Below are positions 43,249-52,299 of a stretch of 64,000 bases of DNA, piece after piece. The position numbers and the translations under genes were made by a program. Under the pieces are notes generated by a model. It was not told where the DNA came from and made no database searches. It saw only the letters and a program-made list of their open reading frames with translations. The stretch covers positions 516,185-580,184 of the forward strand of contig NZ_LMKV01000012.1 in the NCBI RefSeq assembly GCF_001421665.1, given 5' to 3'. Position 1 is the first letter of the stretch. Each line of letters begins with the position of its first letter. Source of the stretch: Sphingobium sp. Leaf26. Its GTDB lineage: Bacteria > Pseudomonadota > Alphaproteobacteria > Sphingomonadales > Sphingomonadaceae.

Positions 43249-43452
43249 ATGATCGCCAAGACCAAATTGTCGGCAAAGGGGCAGGTCGTCATCCCCAAGG
43301 AGGTGCGCGACCGGCTTGGCTGTGCGCCGGGGCAGGTGCTGGACGTGGTGCATATCGTTGCTTCCATTCGCGCCGACAGCTTCGTTACCTTCGATCGCGC
43401 CATGTCAAGACGACTCGGCGATTCTCCTTTGCCAATCGAGGTTTTGAAATGA
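43249..43452 (+). pseudogene. AbrB/MazE-type antitoxin head fused to PIN toxin tail (collapsed vapBC-like pair)
   Basis: A 67-codon frame. The first ~30 codons read as an AbrB/SpoVT swapped-hairpin: KTKLSAKGQVVIPKEVRD, then RLGCAPGQVLDVV. The last ~25 codons (SFVTFDRAMSRRLGD, then PIEVLK) resemble the extreme C-terminus of a PIN-domain toxin, where TFDR holds the last acidic residue. The antitoxin tail and the first ~100 residues of a toxin would be missing between them. An in-frame deletion in a vapB-vapC-like pair is the simplest reading. An earlier ATG at 43201 overlaps rbfA. The stop overlaps the next gene (ATGA). It could still make a short protein, perhaps a DNA-binding remnant. Confidence 0.65.
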
Positions 43453-44348
43453 TGCGCGTGATATTGGCCTGCATGATTGGCTGTGCAGCAGTCGTCCCCG
43501 CTGCCCTTGCCAAAGAACCCGCCATCCATCACGCCGTCATCGCCGATCCAAAGCCTGACGCAGCCTATCCCGCCGGCATGGCCGCCTTCGTCATCCCGGT
43601 CGAGGATGGGGCGATGAATGCGGTGATGTATACCGCCGCCGGATCGGGCCTGCATCCCACGCTGCTGCTGCTGCATGGGTTTCCCGGCAATGAGCAGAAT
43701 CTGGACCTGGCACAAGCGGCGCGGCGGGCCGGATGGAATGTGCTGACGCTGCATTATCGCGGGTCGTGGGGCAGTCCCGGCACCTTCTCCTTCGGCCATG
43801 CGTCGGAGGATGGCTTTGCCGCCCTGCAATATCTGCAACAGGCGTCGGTCGTGGCGAAATATCGCATCGACACCAGCGCGATCGTGGTCGCGGGGCACAG
43901 CATGGGCGGCTTCATGGCTGCCGATGCCGCCGCCGCCGATCCGCGTGTCGCCGGCCTGTTCCTGATCGACCCCTGGGATCCGGCGCAAACCGTCGCGTCG
44001 CTGGCCAGCGCAGAGGGCGAAGCGGGCTGGAAGGCGGAGGTGGCGGGCGACCTGCCGCCGCTCCATGGCGCGACCTATGAAAGCCTGACTGCCGAGATCA
44101 AGGCGGACGGGCAGAAATTCGATCTGGGTCGGCAATTGGCCGGCTATGCTCGCCGGCCGTTGACCATTATCGGTGCGGAGCGGGGAATCGGTGCGATGGC
44201 GCGCAAGGTTGCCGCTGATGCGCAAGGCGCCAACCCGGATTCGCGGCTGATGGTCTGGCCGACCGATCATAGCTTCTCCGACAGTCGCATCGCGCTGGCC
44301 GATGCGCTGGTGCGGTTCCTGGCGGGCGTGGCGCCGACGATGCGCTGA
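43449..44348 (+). CDS. Secreted alpha/beta hydrolase (prolyl-oligopeptidase/dienelactone-type)
   Basis: A 299-aa protein with a signal peptide (MMRVILACMIGCAAVVPAALA). The fold is marked by LLLLHGFPGNEQNLD, YRGSWGSPGTFSFGH and the nucleophile elbow GHSMGGFMA. The acid is likely in LFLIDPWDPA, and the catalytic His in WPTDHSFSDSRIAL. It acts on an unknown ester or peptide in the periplasm or outside the cell. The start overlaps the stop of the AbrB-PIN remnant by 4 nt. ATG 43452 is an almost equal start. It is part of the accessory block between rbfA and truB. Confidence 0.85.
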   Translation: MMRVILACMIGCAAVVPAALAKEPAIHHAVIADPKPDAAYPAGMAAFVIPVEDGAMNAVMYTAAGSGLHPTLLLLHGFPGNEQNLDLAQAARRAGWNVLTLHYRGSWGSPGTFSFGHASEDGFAALQYLQQASVVAKYRIDTSAIVVAGHSMGGFMAADAAAADPRVAGLFLIDPWDPAQTVASLASAEGEAGWKAEVAGDLPPLHGATYESLTAEIKADGQKFDLGRQLAGYARRPLTIIGAERGIGAMARKVAADAQGANPDSRLMVWPTDHSFSDSRIALADALVRFLAGVAPTMR

Positions 44349-44363
44349 AGAGGCGAAGGCTGA

Positions 44364-44484
44364 CAATCCGTTTGGGCTGAGCCTGTCGAAGCCTGTGCTG
44401 AGCGTTGACGGCGGTTACGTACCTGCTTTGAACGTCGGCAGGCAGTCGAAGGGGCTTCGACAGGCTCAGCCCGAACGGAGGTGG
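44364..44484. repeat. Dispersed repeat, family B, inverted pair
   Basis: CCGTTTGGGCTGAGCCTGTC-GAAGCC at the left and GGCTTCGACAGG-CTCAGCCCGAACGG at the right are inverted copies about 60 nt apart (arms split here by hyphens). They flank TGCTGAGCGTTGACGGCGG and lie between the hydrolase gene and tdk. Confidence 0.85.
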
Positions 44485-44562
44485 GGTGAGGGTGTGCGCC
44501 GATCCCTGCCGTTACTGCACGGACATTTCCATCCGCCGTGAAATCGCTCTATGCGCAGGGGC

Positions 44563-45141
44563 ATGGCGAAACTCTATTTCTACTACAGTTCCATGAATGC
44601 GGGGAAATCGACCACCCTGTTGCAATCGGACTTCAACTATCGCGAGCGCGGCATGGATACGATGCTGTGGACCGCCGCGCTGGACGATCGCTATGGCCAT
44701 GGCCGGATCGTGTCGCGCATCGGGCTGGAGGCGCAGGCCCATCTGTTCGATCCGCAGGTCGATATCTTCACCGCCATCGCCGCGCAGCATCAGGCGACGC
44801 CGCTGTCCTGCGTGCTGCTGGACGAGGCGCAGTTCCTGACCGAGGCGCAGGTGTGGCAGTTGGGCGCGGTGTGCGACCGGCTGGGTATTCCGGTCCTGTG
44901 CTACGGCATCCGCACCGATTTTCAGGGGCAGCTTTTTCCCGGCAGTGCCGCGCTGCTGGGGCTGGCCGACTCGCTGAGCGAGATCAAGACGATCTGCGAA
45001 TGTGGGCGCAAGGCGATCATGAACCTGCGCGTCGATGGAGCGGGCAGGGCGATCCGCCAGGGCGACCAGACCGAGATCGGCGGCAACGACCGCTATGTGG
45101 CGCTGTGCCGCCGCCATTTCGTGGAGCAGATGCAGCGATGA
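44563..45141 (+). CDS. tdk: Thymidine kinase (type II)
   Basis: A 192-aa enzyme of the TK1 type that phosphorylates thymidine for salvage. The P-loop is SSMNAGKST (residues 8-16) at the N-terminus [14 protein letters not shown]. The Walker B/catalytic [10 protein letters not shown] and [18 protein letters not shown] follow. The zinc-binding residues are in [12 protein letters not shown] and in CRRHF near the end. ATG 44563 is chosen over 44551 because the family begins MAKLYFYY. The stop overlaps the next start (ATGA). Confidence 0.95.
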   Translation: MAKLYFYYSSMNAGKSTTLLQSDFNYRERGMDTMLWTAALDDRYGHGRIVSRIGLEAQAHLFDPQVDIFTAIAAQHQATPLSCVLLDEAQFLTEAQVWQLGAVCDRLGIPVLCYGIRTDFQGQLFPGSAALLGLADSLSEIKTICECGRKAIMNLRVDGAGRAIRQGDQTEIGGNDRYVALCRRHFVEQMQR

Positions 45142-45692
45142 GCCGAATGGAAGACTTGCTGGCGCCGATCGCCGCGCCGGGCCTGTATCTGGAGCAATTG
45201 CGGGAAGAGCATCGCGAGACACTGCGCGCGTTGTGTCCAGTGGACGATCCGGTGTGGGAGATTTTTCCGGCCAACTGGTCGGGAGATCATTTCGATACGA
45301 TTTTCGATGCGACCATCGCCAACCCGGACCGTTTTCCCTTCCTGATCGTGGCGGATGGCGTGCCGGTCGGCATGTCCGGCTTCCTGCGGGTGGCCGCCGC
45401 CGACAATTGGCTGGAACTGGGCGGCACCTATATGACGCCGGCGGCGCGCGGCACGGGCCTGAATGGCCGGATCAAGCCGCTGCTGATCGGCCGGGCGCTG
45501 GATTGCGGCTTCACCCGCATCGAATTCTGCATCGACCAGCGCAATGTCCGGTCGCAAAAGGCGGTGGAGAAACTGGGCGCGGTGCGTGAGGGCGTGTTGC
45601 GCAAGCAGCGCATCACCTGGACCGGGCATGTGCGCGATACGGTGATCTACTCGATCCTGGCGGACGAATGGCGGGGGCGTTTGAGTGAGTGA
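45138..45692 (+). CDS. GNAT family N-acetyltransferase (RimJ/RimL-like)
   Basis: A 184-aa acetyltransferase. [16 protein letters not shown] is the N-terminal substrate strand. The acetyl-CoA site is in [20 protein letters not shown] (ARGTGLN loop), and the C-terminal [20 protein letters not shown], with Asn and Arg, is typical of the RimJ/RimL subfamily. These modify ribosomal protein N-termini or small amines; the target is not known here. The ATG lies within the tdk stop (ATGA), so translation is coupled. Confidence 0.88.
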   Translation: MSRMEDLLAPIAAPGLYLEQLREEHRETLRALCPVDDPVWEIFPANWSGDHFDTIFDATIANPDRFPFLIVADGVPVGMSGFLRVAAADNWLELGGTYMTPAARGTGLNGRIKPLLIGRALDCGFTRIEFCIDQRNVRSQKAVEKLGAVREGVLRKQRITWTGHVRDTVIYSILADEWRGRLSE

Positions 45693-45718
45693 CTGTTCCC
45701 CGGCCTGCGCCGGGGAAC
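45693..45718. repeat. Intergenic palindrome, family A
   Basis: CTGTTCCCCGGCC and the complementary GCCGGGGAAC lie directly after the GNAT stop and between convergent genes. It could also act as a 3' stabilising hairpin. Confidence 0.8.
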
Positions 45719-45734
45719 CATTGCCAGACGTGAT

Positions 45735-46430
45735 TCAATCGATCGTCGCGATCCAGTCCGGGAGGTCGGCGAGCCGTTCCAACTGTGCGAATTGCGGGTG
45801 GTCGGATGGCGCCTTGGCGCTTTCATGCGACCAGCCGCACTCTTGCGGGATGAACGCGGCCCATGCGCCGGCCTCCAGAGCGGGCAATATGTCCGACCGC
45901 ATGGAATCGCCCGCCATCACAGCCTCTTGCGGGGCGATATTGAAGCGCGAGAATAGCGTGCGGAACGTGTCCGCCTTCTTGTCGCTGACGATTTCTATGC
46001 CGGAAAACAGGTCGCCCAGACCCGATGCGGCCAGCTTGCTTTCCTGATGCAGCAGGTCGCCTTTCGTTACCAGCACCAGCGGGCCGATCTTCGCCAGCCG
46101 CTCCAGCGTGTCCTGAACCCCGTCGAACAGATCGACCGGATGGGCGAGCAGGGCGCGGCCGGCCGCCAATATCCCCTCGATCATCGCGGTGGATAGCAGG
46201 TCGCCAGCCAGTTCCGTCGCCGTCTCGATCATCGAGAGGGTAAAGCCCTTGGCGCCATAGCCATAGAGCGGCAGGTTGCGTATCTCGCACGCGATCAGCC
46301 GCTCGCGCGTTACGTCCGCGTCAGCAAAGGGGCGCAACATGTCGAGCAGCGCGTCTTCGGTGGCGTTGAAATGGCGCATATTGTGCCAGAGCGTATCGTC
46401 GGCATCGAGGCAGATGAGCTTGATGGTCAT
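45735..46430 (-). CDS. HAD family hydrolase (phosphatase)
   Basis: A 231-aa haloacid dehalogenase-like protein. Motif I is LICLDADDTLWHN with nucleophile Asp9 and Asp11. A helical cap occupies about 20-90. Motif II is LVLVTKGD, motif III Lys is in IVSDKKADTF, and motif IV is VMAGDSMRSDILPALEAGA. It would dephosphorylate a small cytoplasmic substrate that cannot be named from sequence. It is on the opposite strand between the accessory block and truB. Confidence 0.88.
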   Translation of the reverse strand: MTIKLICLDADDTLWHNMRHFNATEDALLDMLRPFADADVTRERLIACEIRNLPLYGYGAKGFTLSMIETATELAGDLLSTAMIEGILAAGRALLAHPVDLFDGVQDTLERLAKIGPLVLVTKGDLLHQESKLAASGLGDLFSGIEIVSDKKADTFRTLFSRFNIAPQEAVMAGDSMRSDILPALEAGAWAAFIPQECGWSHESAKAPSDHPQFAQLERLADLPDWIATID

Positions 46431-46490
46431 TGGCGCGCCCTAACGCATTAGGGGCTGACAGGACAGGGGCGGGCAGGTAAGCGCGCGGCC

Positions 46491-47441
46491 ATGCACGGCT
46501 GGATCATCCTCGACAAACCCCATGGCCTGGGTTCCACGCAGGCGGTCAGCGCGGTGAAGCGCGCGTTGCGGACGCAGCGGGAACTGCTGGGCGGCACGGA
46601 GAAGTGGAAGGTCGGCCATGGCGGCACGCTCGATCCGCTGGCGACCGGCGTGCTGCCAATCGCGGTGGGGGAAGCGACCAAGCTGGCCGGGCGGATGCTC
46701 GACAGCGACAAGATTTATGACTTCACGATTCGGTTCGGTGCGCAGACCGATACGCTTGACCTGGAGGGGAAGGTCATTGCGCAAAGCGATCATCTGCCCA
46801 GGCTGGCCGAGGTGGAGGCTGTGCTGCCGCGCTTCACTGGCCCGATCGAGCAGGCGCCGCCGGCCTATAGCGCCATCCTGATCGACGGCCAGCGCGCCTA
46901 CGACCTTGCTCGCAAGGGGGAAGAAGTGGAGATGAAGCTGCGGTCGGTGACGATCCATTCTCTCCGCGTCTCCGCGGCTCCGCGTGAGCAAATGGGATTT
47001 GGGGGCGTTGGTGAACTGGCGGAAGTCACTCTCCGCGCCCATGTCTCGAAGGGTACCTATATTCGCAGCCTTGCCCGCGACATCGCGCTGGCGCTCGGCA
47101 CGGTCGGCCATGTCACCATGTTGCGCCGGATCAAGGCCGGGCCGTTCACCCTGGAAACCGCGATTTCGCTGGACAAATTGGACGAAGCTGCTAGGGGCGG
47201 CACCATCGGTGGGCTTATGCTGCCGTTGACCGCAGGGCTGGACGACATCCCGGCTTTTGCAGTCTCTCCCGATCAAGCGCTCGCTCTCCGACAGGGGAAG
47301 GTGCTGTCGGGGTCCGACATTGCCACCGGCCTTCATCTGGCGTTCGACGGGGTCATTCCCGTGGCGCTGGTCGAAATGCTGGACGGAGACATCCGGGTCG
47401 TGCGCGGATTTAACCTGATGCCGAAGGAAGATGATAGATGA
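46491..47441 (+). CDS. truB: tRNA pseudouridine(55) synthase
   Basis: A 316-aa enzyme that makes pseudouridine 55 in the T loop of tRNAs. It begins [18 protein letters not shown]; catalytic Asp48 is in [21 protein letters not shown] (core [12 protein letters not shown]). Then comes [17 protein letters not shown], and [14 protein letters not shown] later. Between VTIHSLRV and [10 protein letters not shown] there are about 12 more residues than usual; the DNA there contains a CTCCGCG-repeat. The stop overlaps the rpsO start (ATGA). Confidence 0.95.
   Translation: MHGWIILDKPHGLGSTQAVSAVKRALRTQRELLGGTEKWKVGHGGTLDPLATGVLPIAVGEATKLAGRMLDSDKIYDFTIRFGAQTDTLDLEGKVIAQSDHLPRLAEVEAVLPRFTGPIEQAPPAYSAILIDGQRAYDLARKGEEVEMKLRSVTIHSLRVSAAPREQMGFGGVGELAEVTLRAHVSKGTYIRSLARDIALALGTVGHVTMLRRIKAGPFTLETAISLDKLDEAARGGTIGGLMLPLTAGLDDIPAFAVSPDQALALRQGKVLSGSDIATGLHLAFDGVIPVALVEMLDGDIRVVRGFNLMPKEDDR
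46959..46990. repeat. CTCCGCG-type repeat inside truB
   Basis: TCTCTCCGCGTCTCCGCGGC is followed by TCCGCGTGAGC: three tandem-like CTCCGCG units within the coding sequence, in frame, where TruB proteins normally have a short turn. Confidence 0.6.
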
Positions 47442-47707
47442 CGATTACTGCCGAGCGCAAGGAAGCGCTGATCAAGGAATATGCCCGCGCTGAAGGTGAT
47501 ACGGGTTCGCCCGAAGTTCAGGTTTCGATCCTGACCGAGCGGATCACCAACCTGACCGAGCATTTCAAGGGTCACCACAAGGACAATCACAGCCGTCGTG
47601 GTCTGCTGATGATGGTCAACAAGCGTCGTTCGCTGCTGGACTATCTCAAGAAGAAGGATCAGGCGCGCTATGTCGACCTGATCGGTAAGCTGGGCCTGCG
47701 TAAGTAA
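47438..47707 (+). CDS. rpsO: 30S ribosomal protein S15
   Basis: An 89-aa four-helix protein of the small subunit central domain. It starts [20 protein letters not shown] and carries [36 protein letters not shown], and the [13 protein letters not shown] block. It overlaps the truB stop by 4 nt. In bacteria S15 represses its own synthesis through its mRNA leader, which here lies inside truB. A terminator follows, then the pnp leader. Confidence 0.98.
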   Translation: MTITAERKEALIKEYARAEGDTGSPEVQVSILTERITNLTEHFKGHHKDNHSRRGLLMMVNKRRSLLDYLKKKDQARYVDLIGKLGLRK

Positions 47708-47719
47708 GTCCGCCATAAA

Positions 47720-47748
47720 GGGACGGCCCCATTCGGGGCCGTTTCCGA
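47720..47748 (+). terminator. Rho-independent terminator of rpsO
   Basis: GACGGCCCC / GGGGCCGTT pair around ATTC and are followed by TTCCGATTCT. The U tract is short, so some read-through into pnp is likely. Confidence 0.65.
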
Positions 47749-47828
47749 TTCTGAAACATGGCGTCGGGCAATTCGGCACGGCGCTCATGATCCGGGGAAC
47801 ACTTTCCCGCCCCGTCGCAACCGCGACG

Positions 47829-47915
47829 GAGGAGAGCGTGAAGCTCTCCATTCATGGAGCCGCATCGGCTCCGCCAAAGGCCCCGCCCGGCAATAGGGCC
47901 GACGCGGGCGAAGGA
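47829..47915 (+). promoter_or_regulatory. Hairpin-rich pnp leader (possible RNase III / PNPase autoregulation site)
   Basis: Two adjacent hairpins stand before pnp: GGAGAGC-GTGAA-GCTCTCC (47831-47849) and GGAGCCG-CAT-CGGCTCC (47856-47872). A GCCCGGC and GACGCGGGC pairing may follow. In E. coli the pnp leader is cut by RNase III and then degraded by PNPase itself; this leader has a comparable position. Confidence 0.5.
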
Positions 47916-47922
47916 AAAAACT

Positions 47923-50256
47923 ATGTTCGACGTCAAGAAAGTATCCATCGAGCTGGCCGGCAAGACGCTGACCCTCGAAACCGGCCGTATCGCGCGTCAG
48001 GCTGACGCCGCCGTGCTGGCCACCTATGGCGAAACCGTGGTGCTGTGCGCCGTGACCGCCGCCAAGAGCGTGAAGGAAGGGCAGGACTTTTTCCCGCTGA
48101 CCGTTCACTATCAGGAAAAATATTCCGCCGCCGGCCGCATCCCCGGTGGCTTCTTCAAGCGTGAGCGCGGCGCGACGGAAAAGGAAACGCTGGTTTCCCG
48201 CCTGATCGACCGCCCGATCCGCCCGCTGTTCCCCGAAGGTTTCTATAACGAAATCAACGTGATCGCGCAGGTTCTGTCGTTCGATGGCGAAAGCGAGCCT
48301 GATATCGTGGCGATGATCGCTGCGTCGGCCGCGCTGACCCTGTCGGGCGTGCCCTTCATGGGTCCGATCGGCGCCGCGCGCGTCGGCTACAAGGATGGCG
48401 AATATATCCTCAACCCCTCGCTGGACGAAGCCAAGGCCGGCGAACTCGACCTGGTCGTCGCCGCCACCGGCAACGCTGTTATGATGGTCGAATCCGAAGC
48501 CAAGGAGCTGTCGGAAGAGATCATGCTGGGCGCCGTCCTGTTCGCCCATGAAGCCAGCAAGAAGATCGCCAACGCGATCATCGACCTGGCTGAAAAGGCC
48601 GCCAAGGACCCGTGGGAAGTCGCCAAGGGCGACAATCTGGACGACCTGAAGAAGAAGCTGAAGAAGCTGATCGGCAAGGACATCACCGCCGCCTACAAGC
48701 TGACCGACAAGTCGGCCCGCTCGAACGCGCTGAACGAAGCCCGCGCCAAGGCGAAGGCAAGCTTCACCGCCGAAGGCCTGGACGCCCAGACCGTGATGGC
48801 CGGCATCAAGCTGACCAAGAAGCTGGAAGCGGAAATCGTGCGCGGCGCCATCCTGAAGGACGGCAAGCGCATCGACGGTCGCACCACCACGCAGATCCGT
48901 CCGATCGACGCGATGGTCGGCTTCCTGCCCCGCACCCATGGTTCGGCCCTGTTCACGCGCGGTGAAACGCAGTCGATCTGCACCACCACGCTGGGCACCA
49001 AGGACGCCGAGCAGATGATCGACGGCCTCACTGGCCTGCATTATGAAAACTTCATGCTGCACTATAACTTCCCGCCCTATTCGGTCGGTGAAGTTGGTCG
49101 TTTCGGCGCGCCGGGTCGTCGTGAAGTGGGTCATGGCAAGCTGGCATGGCGTGCGCTGCACCCCGTGCTGCCCAGCAAGGACGAGTTCCCCTACACGATC
49201 CGCGTCCTGTCCGACATTACCGAGTCCAACGGTTCGTCCTCGATGGCGACGGTGTGCGGCGGTTCGCTGTCCATGATGGACGCCGGTGTGCCGTTGAAGC
49301 GCCCCGTGTCTGGCATCGCCATGGGCCTGATCCTGGAAGGCAAGGACTTTGCCGTCCTGTCCGACATCCTGGGTGATGAAGATCACCTCGGCGACATGGA
49401 CTTCAAGGTCGCAGGCACCGAAGTCGGCATCACCACGATGCAGATGGACATCAAGATTGCGGGCATCACGCGCGAAATCTTTGAAGCCGCGCTGACGCAG
49501 GCGAAGGAAGGCCGTGCGCACATCCTGGGCGAAATGGCCAAGGCGCTGTCCTCGACCCGCACCGAGTTGTCGGCGCACGCCCCGCGTATCGAAACCTTGC
49601 AGATCGACAAGTCGAAGATCCGTGAAGTCATCGGCACCGGTGGTAAGGTGATCCGCGAAATCGTCGCCGAAACCGGCGCGAAGGTGGACATTGACGACGA
49701 AGGCCTGATCAAGATCAGCTCGTCCGACCCGGCGCAGATCGAGGCCGCCCGCAAGTGGATCCTCGGCATCACGCAGGAAGCGGAAGTCGGCAAGGTCTAT
49801 GACGGCAAGGTCGTCAACATCGTCGATTTCGGTGCGTTCGTGAACTTCATGGGTGGCAAGGACGGCCTCGTCCACGTTTCCGAAATGAAGAATGAGCGCG
49901 TCGAAAAGCCGACTGACGTCGTGTCGGAAGGCCAGGACGTGAAGGTCAAGGTTCTCGAAATCGATCCTCGCGGCAAGGTTCGCCTGTCGATGCGCGTCGT
50001 CGATCAGGAAACCGGCGAGGAACTGGAAGACACCCGTCCTGCTCGTGAACCGCGCGAACCGCGTGGTGATCGCGGTCCGCGCCGTGATGGCGGTGGGGAT
50101 CGTGGCCCGCGTCGCGAAGGCGGCGAAGGCCGTGGCGATCGCGGTCGTGGCCCGCGCCGTGATGGCGGCGATCGTGGTCCCCGCCGCGAACGCAGCGAAG
50201 GTGGTAACGATGACGGCCCTAGCGGCGGTCTGCCCGACTTCCTGACTCAGGACTAA
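47923..50256 (+). CDS. pnp: Polyribonucleotide nucleotidyltransferase (PNPase)
   Basis: A 777-aa phosphorolytic 3'-5' exoribonuclease and component of the RNA degradosome. Two RNase PH-like domains (about 10-230 and 300-540) flank a helical linker: [53 protein letters not shown], and [19 protein letters not shown]. The KH domain ([20 protein letters not shown]) and S1 domain ([21 protein letters not shown]) follow. The C-terminal ~65 residues are Arg/Gly-rich repeats ([10 protein letters not shown]). The ATG at 47923 begins the homology. Confidence 0.98.
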   Translation: MFDVKKVSIELAGKTLTLETGRIARQADAAVLATYGETVVLCAVTAAKSVKEGQDFFPLTVHYQEKYSAAGRIPGGFFKRERGATEKETLVSRLIDRPIRPLFPEGFYNEINVIAQVLSFDGESEPDIVAMIAASAALTLSGVPFMGPIGAARVGYKDGEYILNPSLDEAKAGELDLVVAATGNAVMMVESEAKELSEEIMLGAVLFAHEASKKIANAIIDLAEKAAKDPWEVAKGDNLDDLKKKLKKLIGKDITAAYKLTDKSARSNALNEARAKAKASFTAEGLDAQTVMAGIKLTKKLEAEIVRGAILKDGKRIDGRTTTQIRPIDAMVGFLPRTHGSALFTRGETQSICTTTLGTKDAEQMIDGLTGLHYENFMLHYNFPPYSVGEVGRFGAPGRREVGHGKLAWRALHPVLPSKDEFPYTIRVLSDITESNGSSSMATVCGGSLSMMDAGVPLKRPVSGIAMGLILEGKDFAVLSDILGDEDHLGDMDFKVAGTEVGITTMQMDIKIAGITREIFEAALTQAKEGRAHILGEMAKALSSTRTELSAHAPRIETLQIDKSKIREVIGTGGKVIREIVAETGAKVDIDDEGLIKISSSDPAQIEAARKWILGITQEAEVGKVYDGKVVNIVDFGAFVNFMGGKDGLVHVSEMKNERVEKPTDVVSEGQDVKVKVLEIDPRGKVRLSMRVVDQETGEELEDTRPAREPREPRGDRGPRRDGGGDRGPRREGGEGRGDRGRGPRRDGGDRGPRRERSEGGNDDGPSGGLPDFLTQD

Positions 50257-50293
50257 ATGATCGCTCCGGCCGCAAGGCCGGGTGACGGAATGG

Positions 50294-50332
50294 AAGCGGG
50301 GCGTCCGGCCAACCGGGCGCCCCGTTTTTTGC
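50294..50332 (+). terminator. Rho-independent terminator of pnp
   Basis: CGGGGCG-T-CCGG and CCGG-GCGCCCCG pair around CCAA, then TTTTTTGCG. Confidence 0.88.
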
Positions 50333-50415
50333 GTGTGCGTTTCCGCGCGCTAACTTCGATCAAGGAATCCGGACAAAGTTCTGATAGTGTAACGACGGTC
50401 TGAAAGGGGATCGTA

Positions 50416-51429
50416 GTGCAGCGAGGAAATGAACGCTTTGTCGAACGCCTGCCGCTCGTGCTCGACCGGCCGCTCTATGCTTATGGCCTGACGACCGTCT
50501 TTTGCGCGTCTGCGTTGCTGCTGCGTATCGCGGCGGAACCGCTGCTGCCTTCCGGCTATCCTTTCGTCACCTTCTTTCCCGCCGTCATCCTCTCTTCCTT
50601 TCTGTTCGGCGTGCGGCCCGGCATCTTTGCCGGCCTGCTGTGCGGGCTGATCTCCTGGTATGTCTTCATCCCGCCGCATCATGTCTTCGCGATCAACCCG
50701 GCGGTCATGGTTGCGATGCTCTTCTATACCGGGGTGGTGGCGATCGACATCGCGTTGATCCACTTCATGCAGCGCGCCAATTTCAACCTGGCGGTGGAGC
50801 GGGAACGCAGCCGGACGCTGGCCGATAATCGCGAACTGCTGTTTCAGGAATTACAGCATCGCGTATCGAACAATTTGCAGGTCGTGGCGGCGATGCTGTC
50901 GCTCCAGCGCCGCCATGTCGATCATGATGTCGCGCGCCGCGCGCTGGACGATGCGTCGGAACGGCTGGCGCTGGTCGGACGGATCAGTCGGGCGCTTTAC
51001 GATCCCTCGGGGGCTGGACAGGATATGCACGGTTTCCTGTCGGCCCTGACCGCCGACATCATGGACGCCAGCGGGCGGCAGGACGTCGCCCTGACCGTGG
51101 CGGCGCCGACCGGGCTGCGGCTGGACCCCAATATTACCGTGCCTTTGGCGCTGGTCGTGGCGGAATCGGTCAGCAACGCAATCGAACATGGCCTGCCCGA
51201 TCGTGCGGGCCATATCCATGTCAGGCTGGCACAGACGGATGGCGCGCTGGCGCTGGAGGTCGCCGACGACGGGCATGGTCTGGCGCCGGGCGGCGGTGCG
51301 GGCGAATCCCTGGGCCTGCGTATCGCCCATGCGCTGGCGGCCCAGTTGGGCGGGCGTTTCGCCCTGACCGCCGCGCCGCAGGGCGGGGCGATCGCCCGGC
51401 TCGACCTGCCCGCTGCGCCAGCCTGTTGA
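50416..51429 (+). CDS. Sensor histidine kinase, DUF4118 + HisKA_2 (HWE/light-type) + HATPase
   Basis: A 337-aa protein starting at GTG (GAAAGGGGATC before it). The N-terminal ~120 residues hold four transmembrane helices of the KdpD-like DUF4118 type (GYPFVTFFPAVILSSFLFGV and PGIFAGLLCGLISWYVFIPP). The phosphoacceptor is His148 in FQELQHRVSNNLQVVAAML, a HisKA_2 motif. The ATPase domain has N-box ESVSNAIEHGLP and G-box LEVADDGHGLAPGGGAGESLGL. HisKA_2 kinases in alphaproteobacteria often feed the PhyR general stress response. No response regulator is adjacent, so partner and signal are unknown. Confidence 0.9.
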   Translation: MQRGNERFVERLPLVLDRPLYAYGLTTVFCASALLLRIAAEPLLPSGYPFVTFFPAVILSSFLFGVRPGIFAGLLCGLISWYVFIPPHHVFAINPAVMVAMLFYTGVVAIDIALIHFMQRANFNLAVERERSRTLADNRELLFQELQHRVSNNLQVVAAMLSLQRRHVDHDVARRALDDASERLALVGRISRALYDPSGAGQDMHGFLSALTADIMDASGRQDVALTVAAPTGLRLDPNITVPLALVVAESVSNAIEHGLPDRAGHIHVRLAQTDGALALEVADDGHGLAPGGGAGESLGLRIAHALAAQLGGRFALTAAPQGGAIARLDLPAAPAC

Positions 51430-51483
51430 CGAAGGCGCATTCTGCCGCTTGGCGAGGGCGTGTCCCTCGGCTATGACCCGGCC

Positions 51484-52272
51484 ATGCTGACGAAAACCCT
51501 GACGCGCATCGGCGCGGCCACCACCCTGGTCCTGATCGCCTCGCCCGTGCTCACCGGCTGTTCCACATCGAAGAACAAGGCCGACACCCAATATGTCGCC
51601 CGCGACGTGTCGACCCTGTATAACAGTGGCAAGGACCGTCTCGATCGTGGGCAGTACAAGCTCGCCGCCGCCCTGTTCGACGAGGTGGAGCGCCAGCATC
51701 CCTATTCGCCCTGGGCGCGCCGGGCGCAGCTCATGTCCGCATTCAGTTACTATATGAACCAGGACTATAATGAGTCGATCGCCGCCTCGCAGCGTTTCCT
51801 GTCGATCCATACCGGCAACAAGGACGCGCCCTACGCCTATTATCTGATCGCGCTCTGCTATTATGAGCAGATCGCCGACGTCACCCGCGACCAGAAGATC
51901 ACGCAGCAGGGCCTGGACGCGCTGGGTGAATTGATCCGCCGCTATCCCGACACCCGCTACGCCGCCGACGCGCGGTTGAAGGTCGATCTGGTGAACGATC
52001 ACCTGGCCGGCAAGGAAATGGAAGTCGGGCGTTTCTACCAGCGCCGTGGCCAGTGGCTCGCCGCCACGCTGCGTTTCCGTTCGGTGGTGGATAAGTATCA
52101 GACCACGACTCACACGCCCGAAGCGCTGGAGCGTCTGGTCGAATCCTATCTTTCGCTCGGCATCCCCGCCGAAGCGCAGAAGGCTGCCGCTGTGCTGGGC
52201 CGCAACTATCCCGGCACCAAATGGTACGAACGCAGCTACAAGCTGATGCAGCAGCATGGCGGCAAGGCCTGA
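51484..52272 (+). CDS. bamD: Outer membrane protein assembly factor BamD
   Basis: A 262-aa lipoprotein of the BAM complex that binds BamA POTRA domains and unfolded barrel proteins. The lipobox is VLTGC with Cys26. The TPR repeats start with LYNSGKDRLDRGQYKLAAAL and include FDEVERQHPYSPWARRAQLM, AYYLIALCYYEQIADVTRDQ, and YPDTRYAADARLKVD. The ATG at 51484 begins the signal peptide; an earlier in-frame GTG at 51460 is less likely. recN follows, separated by a family A repeat. Confidence 0.94.
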   Translation: MLTKTLTRIGAATTLVLIASPVLTGCSTSKNKADTQYVARDVSTLYNSGKDRLDRGQYKLAAALFDEVERQHPYSPWARRAQLMSAFSYYMNQDYNESIAASQRFLSIHTGNKDAPYAYYLIALCYYEQIADVTRDQKITQQGLDALGELIRRYPDTRYAADARLKVDLVNDHLAGKEMEVGRFYQRRGQWLAATLRFRSVVDKYQTTTHTPEALERLVESYLSLGIPAEAQKAAAVLGRNYPGTKWYERSYKLMQQHGGKA

Positions 52273-52299
52273 TCGGGGTCTGGAACTGGCAGGCTTGAC

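Noticed and set aside
47785..49875. A 696-codon open frame on the minus strand over pnp
   Set aside because: Antisense shadow of a highly conserved gene; no recognisable protein features.
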